Shown: positions 47,155 to 55,952 of the stretch, piece after piece
Position numbering within the stretch: position 1 is the first letter of the stretch
Layout of the letters: the number at the start of each line of letters is the position of its first letter
NCBI GenBank assembly: GCA_017644425.1
Contig: JAEPLN010000001.1
Location: 372,001 to 436,000, forward strand
DNA from: Prochlorococcus marinus CUG1433
GTDB lineage: Bacteria > Cyanobacteriota > Cyanobacteriia > PCC-6307 > Cyanobiaceae
Direction of reading: 5' to 3'
DNA: 64,000 nt
Made by a program: the position numbers and the translations under genes
Notes under the pieces: model-generated
Seen by the model: only the letters and a program-made list of their open reading frames with translations
What the model was told of the DNA's origin: nothing
Database searches by the model: none

Positions 47155-47891
47155 TAATTATTAGTAGCGGACTGCTGTTTTACAAGCTCAAAAAATTCTT
47201 GTTTTAAACTTAAATCGTGTCTAAAATCGCCTCTCACAACAGAATTAATCATGCTTGTATTTGGTTCTTTGACTCCCCTCCACTTCATACAATAATGTTG
47301 GGCCTTTACAATAATTCCTAAACCTTTGGGTTCGCAAAGTTTTTCAATTTCATCTGCAAGGATCATTACAGCTTCTTCCTGAATATGAGGTCTTGAAAAA
47401 ACCCAGTCAGCAACTCTCGCAAATTTTGAAAGTCCTATGACTTTATTTCCAGGTTTAATACCAATCCAACACTCTCCTAGAATTGGTACTAAGTGATGTG
47501 AACATGCAGATCTGACAGAAATTGGACCGACTGTATAAATTTCATCAAGATTCTTGTCATTAGGAAAACTTGTAACTTTAGGTTGTTCATGATATCTGCC
47601 TTTAAAAACTTCGTTTAGATACATTTTTGAAACTCTCTCAGCAGTTTCTTGAGTATTATGATCATTCTCAACATCAATTACGAGGGACTTTAGTAGGTCT
47701 TTAACTCTTGAGGCTACTTCTTTTTCTAAAATTTCTAATTCACCAGGATTTATAAAATCAGAAATATTATCGTTTGCACTAAATCTTGTACCAGAATTCT
47801 TAATTCTGTCTCTTATAATTTCAGAAATTAGTTTATTAGTAATCTGGTCGTCAAAGTTTCTAATATTATCGTTGGGTAATGTAGAGGTCAT
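47151..47891 (-). CDS. folE: GTP cyclohydrolase I
   Basis: The 246-residue protein converts GTP to dihydroneopterin triphosphate, precursor of folate and, in some organisms, of queuosine or pterins. The zinc/active-site residues are in VRSACSHHLVPILGECWIGI and AQHYCMKWRGVKEPNTSM. A long N-terminal extension (about 60 residues) precedes the fold. A probable promoter lies at 47955-47983. It may feed the QueD-like protein encoded at 11580-12050. Confidence 0.94.
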   Translation of the reverse strand: MTSTLPNDNIRNFDDQITNKLISEIIRDRIKNSGTRFSANDNISDFINPGELEILEKEVASRVKDLLKSLVIDVENDHNTQETAERVSKMYLNEVFKGRYHEQPKVTSFPNDKNLDEIYTVGPISVRSACSHHLVPILGECWIGIKPGNKVIGLSKFARVADWVFSRPHIQEEAVMILADEIEKLCEPKGLGIIVKAQHYCMKWRGVKEPNTSMINSVVRGDFRHDLSLKQEFFELVKQQSATNNY

Positions 47892-47954
47892 AAAATTCTA
47901 AACAGAAAATTGTATGCAACTTAATTAACTGTATCTTCCAAAAGCTTAATTGCT

Positions 47955-47983
47955 CATATACTATATCACATTCTCTTGTTCAA
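47955..47983 (-). promoter_or_regulatory. Candidate folE promoter
   Basis: On the minus strand TTGAAC is followed after 17 bases by TATATG, in sigma-70 arrangement, with about 60 bases to the folE start. It is based only on consensus spacing. Confidence 0.4.
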
Positions 47984-48044
47984 TCGGGTTCTAGTAGTAC
48001 TAAAAAAAATCACTGTTTTAAGATTAATTAGATAAACAAAATGT

Positions 48045-48752
48045 TTAAAAGGCTCCGCCAGAAGGCATCAAAGTCAAGTCTTCGATCAATTGAGATTGAG
48101 GTTTATTAGCCATGTAGAGAATAGTTTCTGATACCTCTTTTGAGGAGAGCATAGAAGTTCTATCAAAATCAGAATTGATTGATTCGGAGTCCCAAAGAGG
48201 AGTATTGACTGAACCAAGAGTTATTGTGCAAGCTCTTATTGAATTAGATCTCTCCTCCTCCCTCAAGCATTTAGTAAACATAGCTAATGCAGATTTTGAA
48301 ACACAATAAGCTCCCCATTGGGGGAATGCATTATACGAAGCATGACTACTAACATTAATAACTAAACCGCCATTTTTTCTCATTTGAGGAATTATTGAAC
48401 TACAAATTTGAAAAACACTTGTCAGGTTTATTTGAATAGTTTGTTCCCATTGACCTAATTCCATTTCGACTAAAGGGCTATTAAATGCGCAACCGGCATT
48501 ATTTATCAATACTGAAGGGCATCCATATTTCTCAATTGCCTCTTTAACACAATGCTCTATTTCTAGGGGATTAGATAAATCACACTTTACAAGGTTAATT
48601 TTTGATTTAGTGGTCAACAGTTCGCTTTTTAGTTTCTCCATTAAATGCATATTCCTGGAGAGTAAAATTAAATCCCAGCCAGCATTAGCAAAAGTAATTG
48701 CGGTAGATTTACCAATACCTTTCGTAGCACCAGTTATAAAAGCTAGTTTCAA
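48045..48752 (-). CDS. Short-chain dehydrogenase/reductase
   Basis: The 235-residue classical SDR has the cofactor motif TGATKGIGKST, the NNAG segment and the catalytic Ser-Tyr-Lys (VINVSSHASY, YCVSKSALA). TTG 48752 is chosen as the start because it lies right after the accA stop and gives LKLAFITGATKGIG at the N-terminus; the open frame extends 14 codons into accA. Its substrate is unknown. Being directly behind accA and the hydrocarbon genes suggests a fatty acid or aldehyde role, by context only. Confidence 0.8.
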   Translation of the reverse strand: MKLAFITGATKGIGKSTAITFANAGWDLILLSRNMHLMEKLKSELLTTKSKINLVKCDLSNPLEIEHCVKEAIEKYGCPSVLINNAGCAFNSPLVEMELGQWEQTIQINLTSVFQICSSIIPQMRKNGGLVINVSSHASYNAFPQWGAYCVSKSALAMFTKCLREEERSNSIRACTITLGSVNTPLWDSESINSDFDRTSMLSSKEVSETILYMANKPQSQLIEDLTLMPSGGAF

Positions 48753-48753
48753 G

Positions 48754-49761
48754 TTATTCAGTTTTTTGAGGGATTTCACTATAAATCTCTTCAATATTAT
48801 TTGCTTCGATAAATTTACCTAAAACCCTGAACTTTTTGTATCTTTCCTCAATTAATTGGTCTTCAGGCATTTGAAGTAGAGCATTCAGGTGTTTCTCAAT
48901 AGCCTCTTTTAGTGTATTACCAGCATCTAAAGGAGCCCAATTATTCCCACCAGAGGGTTCTGGTAAAACCTCATCTATAATACCTAATTTAAGTAAATCT
49001 TTGCCTGTAATTTTAAGTGCTGATGCCGCTTCTGGTGCCTTCGCAGCATCTCTCCACAAAATTGATGCACATGCTTCTGGACTAGCAACCGTGTAAACAC
49101 TGTGTTCAAACATTAGTAACCTATCGGCAACACCTATTCCAAGTGCGCCACCTGAACCTCCTTCTCCAATAACGGTAGCAACAATTGGAACTTTCAATCC
49201 AAACATCTCTCGAAGGTTTCTGGCAATTGCTTCACCTTGACCTTGTTCTTCAGCTTTTAAACCAGCATAAGCTCCAGGAGTATCAATAAATGTAAGAATT
49301 GGCAAAGCGAATCTATTTGCATGCTGCATTAATCTAAGAGCTTTTCTGTAACCTCCTGGTTTTGCCATTCCAAAGTTTCTTACTACATTTTCTTTTGTAT
49401 CCCTTCCTTTTTGATGACCTAACATCAATACTGGTCTATTATTTATCGAACCTATCCCCCCAATTAATGCCATATCATCGCCACCATTTCTGTCTCCATG
49501 TAATTCGATCCAGTCATCACAAAACATTTGAACAAAGTCCAAAGTACTTGGTCTTTGAGGATGTCTAGCTACCTGAATCTTTTGAGCAGGGGTGAGAGAT
49601 TTAAATATTTCTTCTCTTCTTCTAGCAGCCAAGGTTTCAAGCTGTAGAAGCTGTTGACTAACATCTACCTCTGAATCTCGAGCTAATTCTTTAATTTGCT
49701 CTATCTGCTTCTCAAGTTCAACAAGAGGCTTTTCAAAATCAAGAAGGTAACGTTTAGCCAT
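48754..49761 (-). CDS. accA: Acetyl-CoA carboxylase carboxyltransferase alpha subunit
   Basis: The 335-residue subunit transfers carboxyl groups from biotin to acetyl-CoA for malonyl-CoA. An N-terminal helical part (about residues 1-60) is followed by the crotonase-like core with [28 protein letters not shown]-like and [26 protein letters not shown] segments and [16 protein letters not shown]. The length fits. It lies 3 bases after the acyl-ACP reductase gene, so the fatty-acid supply and alkane steps are cotranscribed. Confidence 0.96.
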   Translation of the reverse strand: MAKRYLLDFEKPLVELEKQIEQIKELARDSEVDVSQQLLQLETLAARRREEIFKSLTPAQKIQVARHPQRPSTLDFVQMFCDDWIELHGDRNGGDDMALIGGIGSINNRPVLMLGHQKGRDTKENVVRNFGMAKPGGYRKALRLMQHANRFALPILTFIDTPGAYAGLKAEEQGQGEAIARNLREMFGLKVPIVATVIGEGGSGGALGIGVADRLLMFEHSVYTVASPEACASILWRDAAKAPEAASALKITGKDLLKLGIIDEVLPEPSGGNNWAPLDAGNTLKEAIEKHLNALLQMPEDQLIEERYKKFRVLGKFIEANNIEEIYSEIPQKTE

Positions 49762-49764
49762 GAT

Positions 49765-50805
49765 TTAGACAGTTAATACTTTAGGCTGCTTATCAAGTCC
49801 AATGGCGGAAAAACCATGCTTTAAAGAAGCTGCTCCAATAAATTCCATCTTTTCAAGGGAAATGTTATTTCTTCCCCAACTAAAGTTTGTATGACACTTT
49901 TCAAATTCTAAAATCATAGCTTCTGCAAAGCAAGCAAACATCTCTCGCTGAGGGTTTTGCATTTCCGCAAGTTCCATCATATTCCAACCAATATCATTGA
50001 AAAACTCTACTATACCTCCTTTTAAAACATAAATATTTTCACCCTGAAATTTCTCATCAAGATTTTTGGGGTATCCGCCATCAATCATTAAACATGGTTT
50101 TTTTAAGTTGTCAGTATCAATTTCAATAGTTTTAGGCATACTTGCAACCCACACAACAATGTCCGCCTGAGGCAATGCCTCATCCAAACTTGTTATGGTG
50201 CCACCATCTAATTCTTTTTGTAACAGCAAAAGAGGTTCTTGTTGTCTTGCTACCATAAGAAGTTCTGAAATTCCAGTTTTATTGATAAGCCACCTACAAA
50301 CAGCGCTACCAATATCACCTGTAGCACCAATTACAGCGACAGTTGCTTTTTTAAGGTCTATCCCGATGCGAGGAGCATTTATTTCTAGTTGCTTACAAAT
50401 AACCCAGGCGGTATGAGTATTGCCAGTAGTAAACCTTTCCCACTCTAATGAAGTATTTCTAATTTGTTTATGCTGTAAAAGATTAAAATTCTCAAAAATA
50501 ATAGAAGTAAATCCTCCTAAAGCAGTAATATTAATTCCTTTTTTCTGAGCTAGTTCCATAGCATTTAGTACTTTTCTTCTAGCGGTTTTAAACCTAGAAA
50601 GCATTTCAGGAACAAAGCACGAATCTATATAAGAACCTTCAATAGATATTCCAGTTGCACTCTTAACTTCTACATTTTCAACAAGCTGAGGAGGAGCAGT
50701 ACACCAAACATCCAAGTCACCATCAGCAATATGATCAAAGCCTAGCATCGAAGCTTTTCTTTTTGCATCTTCAAAACTGGTTGAGTGGCCTATTAACCCA
50801 AACAT
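49765..50805 (-). CDS. Long-chain acyl-[acyl-carrier-protein] reductase (AAR)
   Basis: The 346-residue enzyme reduces fatty acyl-ACP to fatty aldehyde, the first step of cyanobacterial alkane synthesis. [25 protein letters not shown] opens the protein; [19 protein letters not shown] is the NADPH-binding motif; the acyl-binding Cys is expected in the HGFS-rich C-terminal half. The deformylating oxygenase gene lies upstream, separated by about 108 bases, and accA is downstream. This gene order (ADO, AAR, accA) is common among cyanobacteria. Confidence 0.95.
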   Translation of the reverse strand: MFGLIGHSTSFEDAKRKASMLGFDHIADGDLDVWCTAPPQLVENVEVKSATGISIEGSYIDSCFVPEMLSRFKTARRKVLNAMELAQKKGINITALGGFTSIIFENFNLLQHKQIRNTSLEWERFTTGNTHTAWVICKQLEINAPRIGIDLKKATVAVIGATGDIGSAVCRWLINKTGISELLMVARQQEPLLLLQKELDGGTITSLDEALPQADIVVWVASMPKTIEIDTDNLKKPCLMIDGGYPKNLDEKFQGENIYVLKGGIVEFFNDIGWNMMELAEMQNPQREMFACFAEAMILEFEKCHTNFSWGRNNISLEKMEFIGAASLKHGFSAIGLDKQPKVLTV

Positions 50806-50913
50806 TTAAAATTTATAAATGGTTTCTATACAATGTTATGAACAATAGCACAGAGGTAACTACTTAAATAGGTTTGATTAATTATTAAAAGCCTTAATTA
50901 ATTAGAAATGTTA

Positions 50914-51642
50914 TTAGACGATGGCTGCCATAGCCATTCTTGCAATTTCTCTATTATCTAGACCTATTTCCATCAATGTATCTTGATAAGCAATCATAAA
51001 TTCTTCCATTAATTCTTCTCTGTCCATAGCTAAAACTGATGCGTCATCTGCTACTTCGTCTAACATCTTTTTAATTAACGGAAGATTAACCTTATTAGCT
51101 TCCATTAATTCCTCTTTACAAGTTGATAGATTCTCTTTGAGCCATTCTTGACCGTAATTTAAATGAAGATATTCATCTTTAACCACTCCCTCTGTTATTT
51201 TTTTTGCGAAAGGATCCGCAACTCTTATGTAGACGTTATAAGCAGAAATTGCGAATGCTTCAATTAAGATGGCTTGTATTAAAAGACATGTTGTTAAATT
51301 TCCTTTTTCAAGAGCAACTTGAAAATTACCATGTAATTTAGAAAAGAATTTTTTAGCAAAATCCATATCAGCTACTACACCTAAATTTCTTCCACATGCA
51401 GTGAAGCCTTTTTTATGCTTCATTTCCATTCTCGCCAATTTAGTTAATTCCTCTAACTCATTTGGAATTAAAGTTGCTATTGAAATGTAATTATCATGAG
51501 CCTCTTGCTCTCCCTCTATAACAATTGCATTTATTCTGCTGTATGCATCCTTATAGGAATCTGTAGTGAAGTCGGGTAAATCTAAAGAAATCGGATTAAT
51601 CGATTCTTCAATAGTTTTTTTATTTGATTCTAGAGTTTGCAT
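50914..51642 (-). CDS. Aldehyde deformylating oxygenase (alkane synthase, ADO)
   Basis: The 242-residue ferritin-like di-iron enzyme turns C16/C18 aldehydes into C15/C17 alkanes and formate. The metal ligands are Glu in IVIEGEQEAHDNY, Glu/His in ARMEMKHKKGF, Glu in QAILIEAFAIS and Glu/His in VVKDEYLHLNYG. The end is EIARMAMAAIV. ATG 51642 (MQTLESNKK) is preferred over 51669 because it matches the start familiar from other Prochlorococcus sequences. Products are thought to sit in thylakoid membranes. Confidence 0.96.
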   Translation of the reverse strand: MQTLESNKKTIEESINPISLDLPDFTTDSYKDAYSRINAIVIEGEQEAHDNYISIATLIPNELEELTKLARMEMKHKKGFTACGRNLGVVADMDFAKKFFSKLHGNFQVALEKGNLTTCLLIQAILIEAFAISAYNVYIRVADPFAKKITEGVVKDEYLHLNYGQEWLKENLSTCKEELMEANKVNLPLIKKMLDEVADDASVLAMDREELMEEFMIAYQDTLMEIGLDNREIARMAMAAIV

Positions 51643-51753
51643 GTCAGTAATCTTTAGCTCATTATGCATGAATATTACACGATTATAGAAAGTTTATTTA
51701 AATATCATGAAAATAGTTTCAATTGTTAAGTCACATTTTTTACTTAAACTTGT

Positions 51754-52548
51754 TTAAGAATTGTTTGGCCAATCTGATTGCATCAGATTCATAATCAATT
51801 TGAACCAATGATTAATTAATAATTCTTTTAAATTTTTTCCTAAAGACTCATTTGCTCCTCTGCTATCTCCAATAACACCTGATTTACTGAAGTCGTCAGT
51901 AAGCCAAGCAGTAGGGGCATTCCCCTCTAGACTCCAGCCTTCTGGGATTTGTCCTTTAATGCCCTCATTTGGGCGTTCATCACCTACTAATTCTGGTTTC
52001 AAAGCGAGCATCAAACTTGTTTCTGCTAAAGAGGCATGAAGCCCATCCTCAATTTCAGTTTTTGTTAACAATTCACTTAATCCATTAACACCACTCCATA
52101 GAAAACAAGGGAAAACTGCCATTTCTGGTGAGAAACTTCTTAGCTCTCTTGCCGCAGTATTTAGAAGTGAGATTTGACCTCCATGTCCATTTATTAATAT
52201 CAATCTTTTAAAACCCATTTCAGATAATTGACCTCCGACTTCCTTAATCATTGAGGTTATTAAATTTGAGGAAAGTGAAATTGTCCCAGCAAAACCTTTA
52301 TGTTCTGGCGAAAAACCAATATATTGAGTTGGAAATTTTTTTAATGGAATATCGGCAGGTAATAATTTAAAAACTTCCCTAATGATGTCATCAACAAAAA
52401 TACTATCTGTAGCAAGAGGCAAATGAGGTCCATGTTGCTCAACAGCACCAAAGGGCCAAATCACTGTTGATCTTTTTTCTTTTGCAATACTCTCAATTTC
52501 TTGCCAATTTAAATATTCAAATTTATTAGATATTGGTTTAAAGTTCAT
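51754..52548 (-). CDS. Creatininase family amidohydrolase
   Basis: The 264-residue protein is in the creatininase/ArfB/MftE superfamily. The metal motif is VIWPFGAVEQHGPHLPLATDSIF (Glu-x-His and Asp), followed by KRLILINGHGGQISLLNTAAREL and DGLHASLAETSLMLAL (Glu). It hydrolyses a cyclic or ring amide, but the substrate is unknown; relatives act on creatinine, 3-dehydro-scyllo-inosose precursors, FAPy intermediates or riboflavin/mycofactocin compounds. It is upstream of the ADO gene on the same strand and divergent from the S1-like gene. Confidence 0.85.
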   Translation of the reverse strand: MNFKPISNKFEYLNWQEIESIAKEKRSTVIWPFGAVEQHGPHLPLATDSIFVDDIIREVFKLLPADIPLKKFPTQYIGFSPEHKGFAGTISLSSNLITSMIKEVGGQLSEMGFKRLILINGHGGQISLLNTAARELRSFSPEMAVFPCFLWSGVNGLSELLTKTEIEDGLHASLAETSLMLALKPELVGDERPNEGIKGQIPEGWSLEGNAPTAWLTDDFSKSGVIGDSRGANESLGKNLKELLINHWFKLIMNLMQSDWPNNS

Positions 52549-52614
52549 TAATTTTAATTTTGAGTATTAACATTTAGAGTATGTTAATAATTAATTATTC
52601 TTATTTTACCTACG

Positions 52615-53820
52615 ATGGGAGCAAGTAATAAAAATGCCCAAAATAATATCCAACAAAAGGGCAATAAAAAACCTCTTCAGGTACTTCACATAAGCAAGAA
52701 AGATTCTCAAGAAATAAATAATGAGCAAAACAATTCGCAAGAAGATATAAAAAAAGAAAAAATTGTAATTAAACCTCGAATCACTAAAGATAATTCAGTA
52801 AAAGAAATTGAGGACAGTAATGAAAAGACTGAGGATTTTGATATTTCTAAACAAGATTTAACTCAACAAGACTTAAATAGACCGCTTAACTTTTCTGAGC
52901 AAAATACAGATTTTCAATTAGAAAGAACCGTTGATGAATTTGATTTTGATGAAAGTGCTTTTTTGGAGGCTTTAAATTCAAATGAGCCAATTGGGGCTAC
53001 TGGAGAAACAATTTCAGGTAAGGTTATAGCAATCGAAAGTGATGGATTATATGTTGACATTGGTGGAAAAGCACCTGGTTATATGCCAAAAAAAGAATGT
53101 GGTTTGGGTGTCATAACTAACTTTAAAGAAAAGTTTTCTATAGGCCTTGAAATGGAAGTTTTGGTTATCAAAGAACAAAATGCTGATGGTATGGTAACAG
53201 TGAGCGCTCGGGCATTAATTCTCAGGCAAAGTTGGGAGAAAGTATCAAGTTCCGCAAAAAATGGAGAATTAATTAACGTTTTAATTAATGGATTTAATAG
53301 AGGTGGTCTTACGTGTGATGTAGATGGATTAAGAGGATTCATCCCAAGATCCCAACTTGAAGATGGTCAAGATTATCAATCTTTTGTTGGCAAGACTCTA
53401 AAAGTAGCGTTTCTTGAAGTGAATCCAGAATCCAGAAAATTAGTTCTCTCTGAAAAGAAAGCATCATTAGTCTCTAAACTTACAAGTTTAGAATTAGGTC
53501 AATTAATTGAAGGAGAAGTTTTAGCAGTAAAACCATATGGCTTCTTTATAGATTTAGGTGGAGCTAGTGGACTTCTTCATCAATCCTCACTAACAAATGG
53601 ATCGATTCGTTCTTTAAGAGAAGTTTTTAGAGAAGGGGAAACAATAAAAGCTTTAATATCTGAAATAGACCTCGAAAAAGGTCGTATTGGTCTCAATACA
53701 GCACTCCTAGAAAACTCTGCGGGAGAATTAATTATTGATAAGCAAAAAGTTATGCAAGAAGCCACAGAGAGAGCACTAAAAACTAAAGCACTCTTCGATA
53801 AAAAAGAACAAGATAAATGA
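52615..53820 (+). CDS. Ribosomal protein S1-like RNA-binding protein (short, S1b/Nbp1 type)
   Basis: The 401-residue protein has an acidic, low-complexity N-terminus of about 120 residues (K, E, D, N, Q-rich) and three S1 domains: GETISGKVIAIESDGLYVDIG (about residue 129), NGELINVLINGFNRGGLTCDVDG (about 212) and LGQLIEGEVLAVKPYGFFIDLG (about 296). Cyanobacteria have two S1-like proteins; the disordered acidic head and unusual neighbours suggest the secondary S1b/Nbp1 form rather than the canonical rpsA. It may help ribosomes engage mRNAs lacking Shine-Dalgarno sites. The tail overlaps the Tab2-like start by 4 bases (ATGA). Confidence 0.85.
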   Translation: MGASNKNAQNNIQQKGNKKPLQVLHISKKDSQEINNEQNNSQEDIKKEKIVIKPRITKDNSVKEIEDSNEKTEDFDISKQDLTQQDLNRPLNFSEQNTDFQLERTVDEFDFDESAFLEALNSNEPIGATGETISGKVIAIESDGLYVDIGGKAPGYMPKKECGLGVITNFKEKFSIGLEMEVLVIKEQNADGMVTVSARALILRQSWEKVSSSAKNGELINVLINGFNRGGLTCDVDGLRGFIPRSQLEDGQDYQSFVGKTLKVAFLEVNPESRKLVLSEKKASLVSKLTSLELGQLIEGEVLAVKPYGFFIDLGGASGLLHQSSLTNGSIRSLREVFREGETIKALISEIDLEKGRIGLNTALLENSAGELIIDKQKVMQEATERALKTKALFDKKEQDK

Positions 53821-54719
53821 ACATCAATAAAAAAATGGAGTCAAATATTAAATTAAAAATTTCAGATTGGGAATTAGACTTTTACTCAAGACCAATTATT
53901 GAATCAAATGGAAAAAAAAGGTGGGAATTAATTATCTGCTCTACAAGAAGTTATAAGACAGAAGATGTTTTTCTGTGGAATAAAAAGTGCCCCGCGAATG
54001 AAGTTAATTCAGTCTGGCTTACAAAGGCGCTAAATGAAGCAATAAGTGATGCAAAAAAACAAGGGTGGGAGAAACCTTCCATGGTTCGATTCTGGAGGTC
54101 TTCAATGAAATCGATCATTAAGAAATCTCTGGAGGCCGTAAGTATTGAGGCTATCGTAAGTAGGAGAACTTACAATTTATTAGATCGAATAGAATTTCTT
54201 GAAAAAGAGATTTATCCAAAGGAAAAAGGTTATGTAAGAGGTGTATTAGCTCCTACTTTTACATCTAAAATGGAAAACTCTCCTACACCTCTACCAGAAG
54301 CAGTAAGAGGTGATGCTTTAACTATCTCCGAAATATCAATTGGCGAATTAAAATCAGCAGAAAGTTGGCCTATGGAATTTGGAGATATTTTCCCAATTCA
54401 GCAAGATGTAGATGATAGTTACTTAGTTCCAGGATTAAGACTTTTTAGCAAAGATAGATCTTTGGCACTTTCTGCATGGTTCAGTTGTTTAGAACCTATT
54501 AAATTAATAGTAAATAAGAACCAACTCATACTTGAAGCTTCAGAAGATGATAAGTGGCTGGTAACTGATTTACCAGAAAAAGATGCAAGCATTTTGAATA
54601 AAAAGTTTTTAGAGAATAAAAAAAATTCTTTTGGTTATCAATTTATTTCCATACAGTCAACACCGTATATCGAAAAATTTGCAGGATTCTGGATCTTGAG
54701 AGATATTGAATTAATTTAA
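53817..54719 (+). CDS. Tab2/Atab2-like RNA-binding protein (DUF1092)
   Basis: The 300-residue soluble protein carries the DUF1092 core: KISDWELDFYSRPIIESNGKKRWELIICS near the N-terminus and KKQGWEKPSMVRFWRSSMKSIIKKSLEAVSIEAIVSRRTYNLL in the middle, ending with IEKFAGFWILRDIELI. The plant/algal relatives Tab2 and Atab2 bind RNA and are needed for translation of photosystem I and II subunits. It starts inside the last codons of the S1-like gene, so the two proteins are made together. Together they may form a module for photosystem mRNA translation (inference). Confidence 0.88.
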   Translation: MNINKKMESNIKLKISDWELDFYSRPIIESNGKKRWELIICSTRSYKTEDVFLWNKKCPANEVNSVWLTKALNEAISDAKKQGWEKPSMVRFWRSSMKSIIKKSLEAVSIEAIVSRRTYNLLDRIEFLEKEIYPKEKGYVRGVLAPTFTSKMENSPTPLPEAVRGDALTISEISIGELKSAESWPMEFGDIFPIQQDVDDSYLVPGLRLFSKDRSLALSAWFSCLEPIKLIVNKNQLILEASEDDKWLVTDLPEKDASILNKKFLENKKNSFGYQFISIQSTPYIEKFAGFWILRDIELI

Positions 54720-54744
54720 TAAATTCAGTTTAGGAGCAGGAACT

Positions 54745-55527
54745 ATTCCTTACAAAGAAATATATTTCTCAAAAGATGAAATTTATATTCAAAACAAAAA
54801 ATTTGAGTATTATTCATCACCTATTCTTAGTCAAAATAATTTCAAACATGCATACTTCACGAAGTCTTGCTCTGAGAAATTTCTTCAAATATTAGGAAAC
54901 CACTTTAATAAAAATTCCATAAATTGTGTTTCCAATCAGATTCACAGTAATGTGATTGTCTTTGGATCACTTTCGCAAGAGGGGAGTAAGAATGATGCAG
55001 ATGGTCTTTTTGGCAATAAATGCAGTCAAAACTTATGGGTTTACACAGCTGATTGTATGCCAATATTTTTTGCAGATAAAAGGACAAGAAATGTAGCAAC
55101 TTTACATTGTGGAAGAAAAGGTTTAGAAAAAAAAATAATAAAAAATCTGGTAAAAATTTTCGATACTTATGGGACATCTAGAGATGACTTGCTTGTTGCG
55201 ATAGGACCAGCAATTTCTAAGAAACATTATCTAGTTGATAAAATAACACTCAAAGAATTTTATAGAAAAGCCGAAAACAAAAACATAACTAACAAATTGA
55301 CTAAAACCAAAAAAGATCTTTGTTTTAGTGATTCAAATCACTTCAGAGAGCAAAACTTAAATCAACTTGATATAAAAAGATCTGCCTATAGGCAACTTTT
55401 AAATGAGAACATCCCTCATACAAATATAGATATCTCAAATTTATGCACATACAAATTCAATAATGAATTTTATTCCTGGAGAAGGAGCAAAACAATCTCG
55501 AGACAATGGAATCTTATTTGCTCATAA
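54745..55527 (+). CDS. Laccase-domain protein (YfiH/PgeF-like), apparent ATT start
   Basis: The C-terminal 191 residues (from GTG 54952) hold the family core: LWVYTADCMPIFFADKRTRNVATLHCGRKG with zinc-binding Cys and His, and AIGPAISKKHY. But the frame is open without stop back to 54715, and that upstream part contains the family's N-terminal KHAYFTK and QIHSNV segments. No ATG, GTG or TTG occurs in it. ATT 54745 has AGGAG 8 bases upstream and would give 260 residues, the family's usual length. The family includes peptidoglycan-editing and polyphenol-oxidising enzymes; the exact role is unknown. Confidence 0.75.
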   Translation: MPYKEIYFSKDEIYIQNKKFEYYSSPILSQNNFKHAYFTKSCSEKFLQILGNHFNKNSINCVSNQIHSNVIVFGSLSQEGSKNDADGLFGNKCSQNLWVYTADCMPIFFADKRTRNVATLHCGRKGLEKKIIKNLVKIFDTYGTSRDDLLVAIGPAISKKHYLVDKITLKEFYRKAENKNITNKLTKTKKDLCFSDSNHFREQNLNQLDIKRSAYRQLLNENIPHTNIDISNLCTYKFNNEFYSWRRSKTISRQWNLICS

Positions 55528-55533
55528 AGATAA

Positions 55534-55884
55534 TTAACTTGGACAAATTTCACTACTTAAGTTTTTAGCGGCCAATAATTCCGTCATCTCCTTAGTACCT
55601 TTAGTATTAAAAACTTTGGCTAGCAAAACATTCTCTTTGAAACCAAAGGGCTTTATTTTCACTTTGCTCCCCCTTGGGAATTCACTCTTTAGTAGATTAG
55701 TTGCTTCAATCTCATCATTTTCATTTACATCTACACAGAATAATTCTATGGTTAAATTTCTATTTTGATCCCCCACCAAAATAGTATTTGAACTTTTAAT
55801 TTGAAGAATTTCGGCCGAGTTTGCTATTAAAGGATTAAGAACAATCAAGCAGACTATAATTAAAATTTTTGATAATTTTTTCAA
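55534..55884 (-). CDS. Secreted SNase-like small protein
   Basis: A 116-residue precursor with a clear signal peptide (KKLSKILIIVCLIVLNPLIANSA, about 24 residues). The mature part (ILQIKSSNTILVGDQNRNLTIELFCVDVNENDEIEATNLLKSEFPRGSKVKIKPFG) follows the OB-fold order of staphylococcal nuclease: strand, RIxGIDaPE-like turn replaced by ELFCVDVNEND, then a helix with LLKSEFPRGSKV. The catalytic Arg/Glu positions of a true nuclease are not convincing, so it may have lost catalysis. It is periplasmic by signal peptide. Confidence 0.5.
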   Translation of the reverse strand: MKKLSKILIIVCLIVLNPLIANSAEILQIKSSNTILVGDQNRNLTIELFCVDVNENDEIEATNLLKSEFPRGSKVKIKPFGFKENVLLAKVFNTKGTKEMTELLAAKNLSSEICPS

Positions 55885-55952
55885 TTCAGTAATATCTAAG
55901 TTTTTTAAATTTTCTTAAAGTTAATTTTTCAAAATAACGAATCAAGAAAAAA

